From the NCBI RefSeq assembly GCF_001953865.1, contig NZ_MQUQ01000031.1, forward strand, positions 1-64,000: 64,000 bases of DNA, given 5' to 3'. The notes under the pieces are model-generated. The model did not search any database. It was given only the letters and a program-made list of their open reading frames with translations, and was not told the DNA's origin. The DNA is from Amycolatopsis coloradensis (GTDB lineage Bacteria > Actinomycetota > Actinomycetes > Mycobacteriales > Pseudonocardiaceae). Both the position numbers and the translations under genes were made by a program. Numbering within the stretch: position 1 is the stretch's first letter; the number at the start of each line of letters is the position of its first letter. Shown piece after piece: positions 16,436 through 23,951 of this stretch.

Positions 16436-16732
16436 TCACTCGCCCCACATCAGGCCACGCACGATCGCGGCCGCGCCGGTGATGATCAGCGCCGCCCCGA
16501 TCACCCACGGGATCCCGATCGCGCCCTGCGCCGCCATCTCCGAGCGGTTGCGGCGACCGAGCGCCATCATGATTCCGCAGATCCCCAGTCCGACGATCAC
16601 GGCAAGGATCCCCAGCCCCTTCACCCAGCTGACCACGTCCGATCCGAACGACTCCAGGCCCGGCGGCATGGACGGCGGCGGGTCGAGATCGAACGGCGGT
16701 GTGGGCTTCGGCTGTTTCGGATGACCGCGCAT
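16436..16732 (-). CDS. Two-helix pilin-like (VirB2/TrbC-type) protein
   Basis: This 98-residue protein has a start that overlaps the upstream stop (ATGA). A Pro-rich N-terminus is followed by two Gly-rich membrane helices (VKGLGILAVIVGLGICGIMM and GIPWVIGAALIITGAAAIV) joined by a short basic loop (GRRNRSE). This is the topology of VirB2/TrbC pilins. A typical cleavable leader is not evident, so it may instead be a small channel subunit. Confidence 0.65.
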   Translation of the reverse strand: MRGHPKQPKPTPPFDLDPPPSMPPGLESFGSDVVSWVKGLGILAVIVGLGICGIMMALGRRNRSEMAAQGAIGIPWVIGAALIITGAAAIVRGLMWGE

Positions 16733-17277
16733 CAGCGTCGTCTCCTTTCCGGTAGTGCCAGCGGTGGAAGGGCGCACGCGTCGCGCGCCCGCGTCACCGC
16801 ACGGCGAAGAGCCCGCCCGGTCGGCGGGGTGAGCCCGTAGGGGCTGGTGCAGGTCCGCCAGGCCCGCGTGTACGGGAGATGGACGACGTCCCCGACCAGC
16901 GGCCCAACCAGGGTGATCAGGGCACGAGAATCAGCGGGAACGCGGCCACGGCCATCACGGACCACGACCAGCAGCGGCCGCCCGCCGAGCTGCGACAGCA
17001 GGGTCAGCACGCGGCGAGCCCGGGTCATCGACTGCACCGAGACCCCCGCCACCAGCACATCCGGCATGATCAACGGCCCGGGAATGTCCGTCCGCCACAC
17101 GCCGGCGTCGCGGCCGTCCAGCAGCCGCGCTACCGCCGAGGTGCCCACTCCACCGGACGCCCCGGCCACCACCACCGGCTCGGCGGGTGATGCAGGCTGG
17201 ATCACCGGATCCGTTTCGGTGGGTGATGCAGGCTGGATCACCACGTCGCCCGGTTCGTGCATCGTCGGCTCGCTCAT
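16732..17277 (-). CDS. P-loop-like protein with doubled IQPASP insert
   Basis: This 181-residue protein has ATGA overlaps at both ends. Residues 37-49 (VVVAGASGGVGTSA) resemble the nucleotide-binding loop of MinD/ParA or septum-site proteins, without the Lys of a full Walker A. The rest of the domain is short. The N-terminal 35 residues contain two nearly adjacent IQPASP segments, each encoded by a 17-bp palindrome copy 36 bp apart. The role in the conjugation operon is unknown. Confidence 0.7.
   Translation of the reverse strand: MSEPTMHEPGDVVIQPASPTETDPVIQPASPAEPVVVAGASGGVGTSAVARLLDGRDAGVWRTDIPGPLIMPDVLVAGVSVQSMTRARRVLTLLSQLGGRPLLVVVRDGRGRVPADSRALITLVGPLVGDVVHLPYTRAWRTCTSPYGLTPPTGRALRRAVTRARDACALPPLALPERRRR
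17188..17204 (+). repeat. 17-bp palindrome, copy 14
   Basis: TGATGCAGGCTGGATCA, read on the minus strand as VIQPAS, in direct tandem with copy 15. Confidence 0.9.
17224..17240 (+). repeat. 17-bp palindrome, copy 15
   Basis: TGATGCAGGCTGGATCA, identical to copy 14 and exactly 36 bp from it, so 12 codons apart in frame. Confidence 0.9.
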
Positions 17278-18269
17278 GCGGCCACCCGCACGGCCGAAGG
17301 CATCAAGCCCGCGCTATCGAGCGCGTACGGACGTTGCCGAACGACCTTTCCGTCCTCCGGCGCCTCGACCAGCTCGCCCGGTCGCACCACGAGCGCGACG
17401 TGATGGATCGTTTCCGGATTGGCGGTGTTGTGCGCCCAGAACAACATGTCACCGGCCTGCGCCTGCGCGACCGGTACCTGCGTGCTGCCCGGCGCCCGGT
17501 ACTGGCTCCGGCTGACGCGCGGCAGCGCCGCGTAGGGCGCGAACGCGTACACCATCAGCCCCGAGCAGTCGAAACCCGGCGTCGTCGGCCCGCACGGCGA
17601 CGGCGACGTGCCATCGCCCCGGGTCGGGCCGTCCGTCGTCCCGCCACCCCAGCAGTACGGCATCCCGATCTGCGACAGCGCACGGCCGATCGCGCCCGGC
17701 GCGTCGATGACGCCCGACGGCACGCACGGATCCGGCAGGATCCCGGCCTGCCCCCGGACGTCGGCGACGATCGCCGCTGCCTTGACCTCCGCCGGGGCGT
17801 ACCGTCCGGGGAAGCCGGAGCGCTGCACGGCCTGGGCGGCCTGCCCCGGCGGCATCGATTCCCAGCCCCGCAACGCGACCAGGCCGTCGAAGAACTTCCC
17901 GGTCGCATAGACCGGGTCCATGATCTGCGCGGGGCTGCCCCAGCCCTGACTTGGTCGTTGTTGGAAAACCCCGAGAGAATCCCGGTCCCCGTAATCCAGG
18001 CTCCGCAATTTCGACTCGACGATCCCGGCCGAGACCGCGATCACCGACGCCCGGGGCGCAAGCCCGCGTTGGTCGGCCACCGACAGGATCACCTGCACCG
18101 TGCGGACTTGCTCCGCGTCCAGCGCACCGAGACCTTTCGCCTCACCGGATGCGGGAGCCGTGCACGACGTCCCCGACGCTGTACCGCCGAGCATCACGAC
18201 GGTCACCAGGACTACGGACGCCGCGATCACCACGATCACCACGACCACCGACACGATCGTCCGGCCCAT
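17274..18269 (-). CDS. Bifunctional cell-wall hydrolase (SLT-like plus NlpC/P60)
   Basis: This 331-residue protein starts at ATG 18267-18269. It has an N-terminal membrane anchor (TIVSVVVVIVVIAASVVLVTVV), then a lysozyme/transglycosylase-like domain (residues about 60-180) with the likely catalytic Glu in GIVESKL and the phrase LGVFQQRPSQGWG. The C-terminal NlpC/P60 (C40) peptidase domain has the catalytic Cys in GFDCSGL and His in ETIHHVALV. It would open the peptidoglycan for the transfer channel, the VirB1 role. Its stop overlaps the next start. Confidence 0.85.
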   Translation of the reverse strand: MGRTIVSVVVVIVVIAASVVLVTVVMLGGTASGTSCTAPASGEAKGLGALDAEQVRTVQVILSVADQRGLAPRASVIAVSAGIVESKLRSLDYGDRDSLGVFQQRPSQGWGSPAQIMDPVYATGKFFDGLVALRGWESMPPGQAAQAVQRSGFPGRYAPAEVKAAAIVADVRGQAGILPDPCVPSGVIDAPGAIGRALSQIGMPYCWGGGTTDGPTRGDGTSPSPCGPTTPGFDCSGLMVYAFAPYAALPRVSRSQYRAPGSTQVPVAQAQAGDMLFWAHNTANPETIHHVALVVRPGELVEAPEDGKVVRQRPYALDSAGLMPSAVRVAA

Positions 18270-18274
18270 CGCGA

Positions 18275-18841
18275 TCAGCCCCCGACCACGGCGACGTCGA
18301 CCAGCCACCGGCCCGAAGGCCCGTAAGCCAGCACGACCCGGCGGTTTTCGCGCCAGGTTTCCGTCGCGAGCCCTGAGTCGTTGCGGACCGTGCGGGCCGC
18401 GCTGATCGCCACATGCGCGCGGGTGTCGGTCCGCGGACCGGTCGACAGCTGCACCGTCGCCGGTGCACACGTCGCCGTCTCGTGCGTGCCCACGACCTCA
18501 CGGGCCCACGTGTCGCTGTCGGTCCCGATCAGCGCGCGGCCCGCGTCCGGCGTCATCACCTCACGCGCCCGCGACTCCCGCGCACCATGCGGGTCCCGCC
18601 AATCCCAGCCACACCACCGCGACGCCCATTCCCGCGCGGCCGCGAGTACCAGGCCCTCGCCCGCGGAAGGAGTCGGCGCGGAACTCGAGACCGGCGGCGA
18701 GACAGGTGATCCAGGCTGCATCACCCGCGACGACGATGAGGGCATGGCCACCGTGGGGCCCTGGCAACCGCCGAGCACGACACCCAAGACCACCGCCGAA
18801 TACCAGGCCGATCGCACAGGCTCCCCCAAATCCCGACCCAC
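18275..18841 (-). CDS. Conjugation-operon lipoprotein
   Basis: This protein has about 188 residues from GTG 18839-18841 behind GAAGG; a TTG five codons upstream is possible. The signal sequence ends in the lipobox LGVVLGGC. A Ser/Pro linker containing MQPGSP (palindrome copy 16) follows, then a domain of about 120 residues ending GPSGRWLVDVAVVGG, whose strand-rich layout recalls NTF2-like envelope proteins. It is the first gene of the leftward transfer operon and probably sits on the outer face of the membrane. Confidence 0.7.
   Translation of the reverse strand: MGRDLGEPVRSAWYSAVVLGVVLGGCQGPTVAMPSSSSRVMQPGSPVSPPVSSSAPTPSAGEGLVLAAAREWASRWCGWDWRDPHGARESRAREVMTPDAGRALIGTDSDTWAREVVGTHETATCAPATVQLSTGPRTDTRAHVAISAARTVRNDSGLATETWRENRRVVLAYGPSGRWLVDVAVVGG
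18707..18723 (-). repeat. 17-bp palindrome, copy 16
   Basis: TGATCCAGGCTGCATCA in the linker just after the lipobox of the lipoprotein, read as MQPGS. Confidence 0.9.
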
Positions 18842-18923
18842 GAGGGCCTTCCCCAAGGCCCAGCCACACAGCCGATGTTACGTTCATTTACCAACAGTCC
18901 CGAGACTAAGCTAAAACGAGAGC

Positions 18924-18944
18924 TTGTCAATTGAACCTAATATC
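18924..18944 (+). promoter_or_regulatory. TGAACCTAATA operator-like site, copy A
   Basis: TTGTCAATTGAACCTAATAT lies in the AT-rich gap between the leftward transfer operon and the rightward XRE gene. The same string (one base different over 20) occurs at the EspR-like regulator promoter near 40.74 kb, suggesting common control. No consensus -35/-10 pair is certain here. Confidence 0.55.
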
Positions 18945-19103
18945 AGTGGAGGTGTGGAGACCGGGGCTATAGGTCCCTGGCCAGGCTAGATATGCCTCGA
19001 CCGCTCCCCAGCGGTCGAAGTGAACGCGGTTCATGTACGAGGCGAGCGTGCGAGCGATGCTCACTTCTCCAGGGCGCTACGCTGGAGACTGCACCCCGTG
19101 TGC

Positions 19104-19158
19104 ATCCTCTACGCGGAGGACGCCCCCGGTTTGGCCACCGGGGGCACGCGCAGAGGAT
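19104..19158 (+). promoter_or_regulatory. Long leader hairpin before the XRE gene
   Basis: ATCCTCTACGCG (19104-19115) pairs with CGCGCAGAGGAT (19147-19158) with one G-T pair. Nested inside, GCCCCCGGT (19122-19130) pairs with ACCGGGGGC (19137-19145). It ends 27 bp before the start codon and could act as an attenuator, an mRNA-protecting stem or a regulator site. Confidence 0.6.
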
Positions 19159-19185
19159 CATCCCCGCGTAGAAGGCAGGTCCGTC

Positions 19186-20400
19186 ATGGACGAGCGCGCA
19201 GAAGCCCTTGCCGCGACGATCAAGCGGAAGCGCAAAAACGTGAAGCTGACCCAACGGGAATTGGCTGAACGCGCCGGCCTGAGCCTCGGGACGATTCGAG
19301 CGCTGGAACAGGCCCTACGGTCCGGGTCGATCGGTACTCTTCAGGCGATCGCCCACGCGCTCGACGTAACTATCGCCGACCTGCTGGCGAAGGCGAAGGC
19401 GCTCCCTGGAGATACTCCGGACTCAGGCATTGTGGCGATCCGGCGGGTACTGACCTCCGTTGACGACCTCCTTGACGACGTCGTCGAAACCGATGAGCCG
19501 GTCAGTCTCCAAACAGCATCGCGAGATTCCACCTACGCGTGGGGCGCGTACTGGGGTGGCCGATACGAGGAGCTGTCCGCGCTGCTGGCGCAGGCGATGA
19601 TCCGCGCCCGCGCGGCCGAACACGCCAGCTCAACCAAGGACCGCGAGGCCGCAGCCGACAAGCTCGCCCAGCTGTATCAGGTCGCCAGCTGCACGCTGGT
19701 GCATCTCGGGCACCCCGACACGGCATGGCTGGCCTGGGATCGGGCAAAGCAGGCCGCCAAGCGCGGCAGCGATCCGCTTCGTATTTCCGCGCTCCACGGC
19801 AGCGCCTCGTGGCTCTTGCTGACTGAAGGTCGGTACGAAGACGCGGTGAAGGTGGCGATCCAGACCGCCGAGAAGATCGAGGTCGCTGGGAAGGCTTCGC
19901 TTCCGCAGCTGTCCGTGTACGGCCAGCTGATGCTGTCCGCGGCTACCGCCACGGGCCGAAACGTCAAGCTTCGAACCCGCGCCGAGAAGGCAGCCGACTT
20001 CCTTCAAGAGGCCCGCGCTATGGCGGAACGGACCGGCGAGCGCAACGACTACGAATCCGCCTTTGGACGCAACCAGGTGATCATGCAAACCGCCGACGTG
20101 CAGGTGGTCACCGAGCAGTACTCCAAGGTCTTGCGGACCGCACGGCAGATGCCCCGCGACGCAGGCCTCCCGTTGGCAGCTCGCAGTCGTCACCTCACGG
20201 ACGTCGCTTTCGCGCAGACCCGGCTCGGCATGGACGACCACGCGTCGAACACCGTCCTGTCGATCTCCGCGAGCGCCCCGGACTGGATCAGTCATCAGAC
20301 CTTGTACAAGCATGTCGTGGGCGAGCTCGATGCCCGGCTGATGAAGACCCCTCTGCATGAGCTGGCGCAGAAGATCGGCGCAAACAGCAAAGAGTTGTAG
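19186..20400 (+). CDS. XRE regulator with helical-repeat C-terminus
   Basis: This 404-residue protein has ATG behind AAGGCAGG. Residues 10-65 are a lambda-repressor-type HTH (LTQRELAERAGLSLGTIRALEQ). The remaining 330 residues are all-helical and Ala-rich like TPR-type sensor domains (for example ALLAQAMIRARAAEH, AWDRAKQAAKRG). Regulators of this build in actinomycetes often sense a small peptide or ligand. It is divergent from the transfer operon with a shared 340-bp control region, so it is a candidate regulator of conjugation. It is the same architecture as 28688-29926. Confidence 0.75.
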   Translation: MDERAEALAATIKRKRKNVKLTQRELAERAGLSLGTIRALEQALRSGSIGTLQAIAHALDVTIADLLAKAKALPGDTPDSGIVAIRRVLTSVDDLLDDVVETDEPVSLQTASRDSTYAWGAYWGGRYEELSALLAQAMIRARAAEHASSTKDREAAADKLAQLYQVASCTLVHLGHPDTAWLAWDRAKQAAKRGSDPLRISALHGSASWLLLTEGRYEDAVKVAIQTAEKIEVAGKASLPQLSVYGQLMLSAATATGRNVKLRTRAEKAADFLQEARAMAERTGERNDYESAFGRNQVIMQTADVQVVTEQYSKVLRTARQMPRDAGLPLAARSRHLTDVAFAQTRLGMDDHASNTVLSISASAPDWISHQTLYKHVVGELDARLMKTPLHELAQKIGANSKEL

Positions 20401-20667
20401 CGCATTAGTCCGAAAGGGTAGTGCTACAAGGCGTGGTACCTGCTCAAGGTCAACCACATTTAACGTCTTCGCCGTGGTCAACGACGAGCGTTCTACCAGC
20501 GAGAACGAGGCTCCAGAAGCCTCGTTGACACGGTCGTGCACAGCGTCGTTCTGGCCTGCCGACCTCGTCACCGATACCTGGCAGTGGATCGCCGATACGC
20601 GTCTGGCTACCTCTGCCGAGTGCCGGCCTTGGGGTGCGGTCAACGACGGCTCCGAGGCGGCAACAGC

Positions 20668-21060
20668 ATGAGCGCAACTCGGATGCGGGTCCGGATCGGG
20701 ATCCGCAACTACCTCGATCTGCGTCACGCCTACCTCGACGCGCAGCTCAAGCAACTGGAGATGCGTGACGTCGCCAAGATCAACCCCCTGTGCCACGCCA
20801 ACCCTGCGAGCGGCGGCCACTCGCATCCATTCGACATGGTCGGCCGATACCCGTTCATGAACCTGGGCGGCGAGTTCGTCGCGTGCCTCGGGTGCCGAAG
20901 CTGGATGGCAACCCACCCACACCTTGTCGTCTACCGCAACCACCTACTCGTCAACGACGAGATTGTTGGGTTCCGCGGTGACCTGCCCGCGTACGACCTG
21001 CCCGACCCCCGACACTCACGAGAGCGAGTAGAAGGCCAGCGCTTAATGGCCGTCCCCTGA
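20668..21060 (+). CDS. Hypothetical protein with Cys/His pairs
   Basis: This 130-residue protein has ATG behind GAGGCGG. Scattered CH ... GGHSHPF ... CLGC could bind a metal. The region SGGHSHPFDMVGRYPFMNLGGEF is the most conserved-looking part. The 267 bp before it hold no other convincing gene. Function unknown. Confidence 0.5.
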   Translation: MSATRMRVRIGIRNYLDLRHAYLDAQLKQLEMRDVAKINPLCHANPASGGHSHPFDMVGRYPFMNLGGEFVACLGCRSWMATHPHLVVYRNHLLVNDEIVGFRGDLPAYDLPDPRHSRERVEGQRLMAVP

Positions 21061-21280
21061 TCAGCCTTCGGCTCACGCGCGAACTGTTTAGCAGCAGTTT
21101 CACTCCTCCCCCAAGAAGAGCGTGAGCCGGAGGTGTTCCACCCTTCTCCTCCTCAAGGCCCACCAGTGGGGTGGCTGCGAGGAACACAGGAGATGGGCGC
21201 GGTGCGCGGGAAGTGTGGGAGCCCTGACGCGTGCACCAAACCGATGAAAGAGCGTTCCAGATGCGCGCGTCCCATCGGTC

Positions 21281-21325
21281 GCACGGCGCTCCCAGGGGTC
21301 TTATTCACCCCTGGGAGCGCCGTGC
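21281..21325. repeat. 19-bp perfect hairpin
   Basis: GCACGGCGCTCCCAGGGGT pairs exactly with 21307-21325 around a 7-base loop. There is no T run. The inner GGCGCTCCC/GGGAGCGCC arms return in the hairpin at 21482. It lies in a 640-bp stretch (21061-21707) without a convincing gene. Confidence 0.7.
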
Positions 21326-21481
21326 AAGCTGCCTCCTTGGCTGGAGGTGTTGAACCCATCTCCTCGAAATCCGGGGTTAGACAGCTCCCCGGACGCCGAG
21401 GAACGGGCGGTGCACAAACCACGGCGGTGGGGATCCGTGCACCGACCGGCCGATCCGACATCGTCCGCGGACCGGTCGGCA

Positions 21482-21515
21482 GGCGCTCCCGGAGCTACTC
21501 GACTCCGGGAGCGCC
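21482..21515. repeat. 13-bp perfect hairpin, GGCGCTCCC type
   Basis: GGCGCTCCCGGAG pairs with CTCCGGGAGCGCC around an 8-base loop. It shares nine arm bases with the hairpin at 21281. Confidence 0.65.
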
Positions 21516-21649
21516 CCACAACTTCACAACCCCGGCCAGGACATGGACCGCGCAGCAGGAACGAAGGGCAGCTGTCCGTCGTCGCATCAGCTTTCCGGCG
21601 CACGTCACGGTCATCCTTCACCGCTGGCTCAGGGACGGCTCTTTCCCGA

Positions 21650-21755
21650 CGGGCCACCGCCCGTGTAGCTGCCGAGCCGCCCTCTGCCCGTCGAAAGGCA
21701 TCACGACATGACCACAACCCACGCCGGTGATCCAGTCTGCATCGCCGCTGTCCGC
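21650..21755 (+). repeat. Leader duplication, copy 1
   Basis: A stretch with CCACCGCCCGTGTA ... CCTCTGCCCGTCGAAAGGC ... ACATGACC is repeated at 22463-22568. It covers the leader, the SD and the first codons of the sigma-like gene and its relic. Confidence 0.65.
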
Positions 21756-21866
21756 GCCGGAAACAGCGACGCCCGCGGCGTTCTCATCCCACGAGTGAGT
21801 TCACCACGCCCGGCGGCCCCAGTGCGGCAGCTGATCGGAGTCGGCCATGACGCCGTCCGTGGTTGA
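21708..21866 (+). pseudogene. Relic of the sigma-factor N-terminus
   Basis: A 52-codon frame starts as the sigma gene at 22520 does: an ATG, a palindrome copy giving GDPVCI, then AVRAGNSDARGVL against AVRAGDSDAYAVL in the intact gene. It then diverges and stops. The shared leader shows that both come from one duplication, and the rest of this copy was lost. Confidence 0.6.
21728..21744 (-). repeat. 17-bp palindrome, copy 17
   Basis: TGATCCAGTCTGCATCG, codons 7-12 of the sigma relic, so the palindrome was present before the duplication. Confidence 0.85.
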
Positions 21867-22035
21867 GGTCCTGGTCACCGTGACCGCCGCGATCTTCTTC
21901 TCCTGGCGTTGCACCAGCCGCATCAGCCGATGCCGACGGCGGCAATCGCCGTCGCGGCTCCCGGCGGGGGCTGCCGTCGACTCGATACGACCCGTCCCCG
22001 TTGCGATCCGGGCCGGATCGGGCAGGTCGTCGTGA
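21847..22035 (+). CDS. Small membrane-anchored protein
   Basis: This 62-residue frame has a hydrophobic N-terminal segment (VVEVLVTVTAAIFFSW), then a basic, Cys-containing part (CTSRISRCRRRQSPSR). The stop overlaps the next start as TGATG. It overlaps the end of the sigma relic by 20 bp. Its reality depends on the coupling to the next gene. Confidence 0.45.
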   Translation: MTPSVVEVLVTVTAAIFFSWRCTSRISRCRRRQSPSRLPAGAAVDSIRPVPVAIRAGSGRSS

Positions 22036-22523
22036 TGCGCTCCACTCGAGTTCCGGCGCCAGGCGGGCTCCTGCATTCCACGGCCTCGACCCACGTCCAA
22101 GGGATCTTCGGGAAGCGGAACCATCTCTTCCCCCGGGGCGCCTGGGTGTTCAGGCTCGACAGTGTCCGGGCCGCCGCACTCGGCTGGCGTGGCCGGTTCG
22201 TCGTGCTCGCCTACTGCGGCGCCTTCTGCTGGACCGACATCGAGGTCGACGACGACGACATTGACCTGCAATGCCTTGACTGCCGGAAGGCCCGCGCGGC
22301 CGCCGCCGAACGAGAACGCGCTACCACGGCATCTCGCGGCGGAGGGCTCGATGGGCGTGACAGCGGCATCCTCGACCTTCCCGGTCCCCTACCGCCCGCA
22401 CTGATTTCCGCACGGGACGTAGCCCGCGTCGCCACCAGACCGAAGCCCGGCTCACTGCCAGGGGGCCACCGCCCGTGTACCCGTCGAACCGTCCTCTGCC
22501 CGTCGAAAGGCGCTCCGACATGA
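22035..22523 (+). CDS. Hypothetical protein with Cys clusters
   Basis: This 162-residue frame has an ATG coupled to the preceding stop. The central region (residues 45-85) reads as a compact domain: WVFRLDSVRAAALGWRGRF, VLAYCGAFCW, then DIEVDDDDIDLQCLDC, with four cysteines suited to zinc. The last 30 codons lie in the duplicated leader and may not be conserved. Its stop overlaps the sigma start (ATGA), so it may be a sigma-coupled regulator such as an anti-sigma factor (inference). Confidence 0.5.
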   Translation: MRSTRVPAPGGLLHSTASTHVQGIFGKRNHLFPRGAWVFRLDSVRAAALGWRGRFVVLAYCGAFCWTDIEVDDDDIDLQCLDCRKARAAAAERERATTASRGGGLDGRDSGILDLPGPLPPALISARDVARVATRPKPGSLPGGHRPCTRRTVLCPSKGAPT

Positions 22524-22568
22524 CCGCTACCCGCCTTGATGATCCAGGCTGCATCATCACAGTCTCCG
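22463..22568 (+). repeat. Leader duplication, copy 2
   Basis: Second copy of the 21650-21755 block, in front of the intact sigma gene. Confidence 0.65.
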
Positions 22569-23128
22569 GGCGGAGCGACAGCGAGCTTCTCGCCGCCGTC
22601 CGCGCCGGCGACAGCGACGCCTACGCCGTTCTCTTCCGGCGCTACCACGGCCGCGCGCTCCAGTACGCCCGCAAACACACCAGATTTTCCGAGATCGCGG
22701 AAGACGCGGTGATGGACGCCTTCCTGGGAACCTTTCAAATACTGCTGCACCAGAAAGGGCCCACGACGGAGTTCCGGAAGTACCTCTTCACCGCCGTGTG
22801 GCACGCCGTTGTCCGACGGTGGGGAGAAGGCCGCCACCTCCTGCTCGTTCCGGTCAGCGACGAAGCCCTGCACGGCGCCGAGCCCTCGGCGGAAACGATC
22901 GTGCACGACCGTTTCGCCGCCCGAGACCAGCGCAAACGAGCGGAAGTCGTTCTCTCGCTGCTACCCCGACGATGGCAGCAGATCCTCGAATTGACCGTCC
23001 TCACTGAACGACCCATCGCCGACGTCGCTGCCATCTTCGGCCTCAACCCGGAGGCGACCCGCTCCCTGGCCGCCCGTGCCCGCCGCGGATTCAGAGCGAA
23101 GTTTCTGGACCTGCCCGACGTCGCCTGA
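22520..23128 (+). CDS. ECF-like RNA polymerase sigma factor
   Basis: This 202-residue protein has ATG behind AAAGG. Region 2 is seen in LLAAVRAGDSDAYAVLFRRYHGRAL ... EIAEDAVMDAFLGTF. Region 4 is seen in LPRRWQQILELTVLTERPIADVAAIFGLNPEATRSLAARARRGFRAKF. It should direct polymerase to a small regulon. Codons 7-12 (DDPGCI) come from a palindrome in the flexible N-terminus. The region 2.3-2.4 text is shorter than usual. An overlapping upstream frame may encode its control protein. Confidence 0.8.
   Translation: MTATRLDDPGCIITVSGRSDSELLAAVRAGDSDAYAVLFRRYHGRALQYARKHTRFSEIAEDAVMDAFLGTFQILLHQKGPTTEFRKYLFTAVWHAVVRRWGEGRHLLLVPVSDEALHGAEPSAETIVHDRFAARDQRKRAEVVLSLLPRRWQQILELTVLTERPIADVAAIFGLNPEATRSLAARARRGFRAKFLDLPDVA
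22540..22556 (-). repeat. 17-bp palindrome, copy 18
   Basis: TGATCCAGGCTGCATCA in codons 7-12 of the sigma gene (DPGCI). Confidence 0.9.
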
Positions 23129-23142
23129 CCGGCAACGCCGGG

Positions 23143-23159
23143 TGATCCAGCCTGCATCA
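23143..23159 (-). repeat. 17-bp palindrome, copy 19
   Basis: TGATCCAGCCTGCATCA, 14 bp past the sigma stop. Confidence 0.9.
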
Positions 23160-23258
23160 CCCCCGGGAGACGGCAACAGCACACACCTCCGCCGTTCCTG
23201 CTACCACCCCGACGACCACGGCCATCACAAGCCCGCCTACCGATCTGCTGAGGAACCC

Positions 23259-23444
23259 ATGCGCGACGGACGACACCACCGCACCAACACCAGCCGCACA
23301 CTGGTGAAATCCGCCGAGCACGGACGTGTCGGCCACGCAGGACTGGCCTTTCTGCTGCTCGCTGGCGGGGTGATTCTCGGAACCGCGCTCACCGTCGCCG
23401 TCCTCGCGGGACGGCTCTACTTCGGACTTCCCCTGATCCCTTAA
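23259..23444 (+). CDS. Small single-helix membrane protein
   Basis: This 61-residue protein has ATG behind GAGG. The first 30 residues are hydrophilic and basic (RHHRTNTSRTLVKSAEHGR), and residues 30-54 form one membrane helix (LAFLLLAGGVILGTALTVAVLA) ending LYFGLPLIP. It lies downstream of the sigma gene and could be a membrane tether or anti-sigma part. A decayed copy of its last 20 codons is at about 23690-23755. Confidence 0.6.
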   Translation: MRDGRHHRTNTSRTLVKSAEHGRVGHAGLAFLLLAGGVILGTALTVAVLAGRLYFGLPLIP

Positions 23445-23580
23445 CCGCAAGCTCCCGACCGGCCAGACCACCCGGTCGGGGTCCAGGCGCGAGCGAGGCC
23501 AGCGGCAATTGCCTCTCCACCCAGTCGAGATGCGATTGCCAATTCCGCGGCTGGCCGCGCCCCTGGACACGGTGGCCCGA
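23430..23580 (+). repeat. Degenerate duplication, block 1
   Basis: The end of the membrane-peptide gene, then CCCGACCGG, GGGGTCCAGGCGCGAGCG and CTGGCCGCGCCCCTGGACAC. These elements recur in the same order at 23745-23880. Confidence 0.5.
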
Positions 23581-23689
23581 CTCTCCTTCAGGCGCGGAGG
23601 AGGGTCGGACCACCACCCACGCCCCCGGTCGAAATGCCCTCGGCCGGGCGTCCAGGGATCACCACGGCGAGTGAGGAGTAACTCCGATC

Positions 23690-23880
23690 GCTCATCGGCT
23701 TCACGCTCACTGCCGCTTTCCTCGTGGTCACCAGCTTTTTCGGATTCCCCTAGATTTCCTAACCACGCGCTCCCGGCCCTTAAGCAGGCGGCCGGGGTCC
23801 AGGTGTGAGCGCGACTAGTGGCTTTGTGCTTTTCCTTCCACGCTGGCCGCGCCCCCTGGACGCGGTTGCCCGGTCACGAC
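23690..23880 (+). repeat. Degenerate duplication, block 2, with membrane-peptide relic
   Basis: About 23690-23755 encodes IGFTLTAAFLVVTSFFGFP and a stop, similar to the end of the 23259-23444 protein, with no start codon. It is followed by the same GC blocks as block 1. The stretch 23445-23951 holds no intact gene. Confidence 0.45.
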
Positions 23881-23951
23881 CTTTGGACGATCTCCGAAGA
23901 AGGCCGGGCAACCGTCAAAACGTTGTAGTGCCGATCGGAAGAAAAGAATCG

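Noticed and set aside
19630..20943. A 437-codon open frame on the minus strand across the XRE gene
   Set aside because: It is antisense to a convincing HTH protein whose domain pattern is clear. The frame's residues (many Val, His, Arg) look like shadow coding of GC-rich DNA.
21133..21711. A 192-codon frame containing both long hairpins
   Set aside because: The composition is mixed and the frame spans two perfect stem-loops. Its end lies in a duplicated leader, so it is probably not a gene, although its stop overlaps the relic's start codon.
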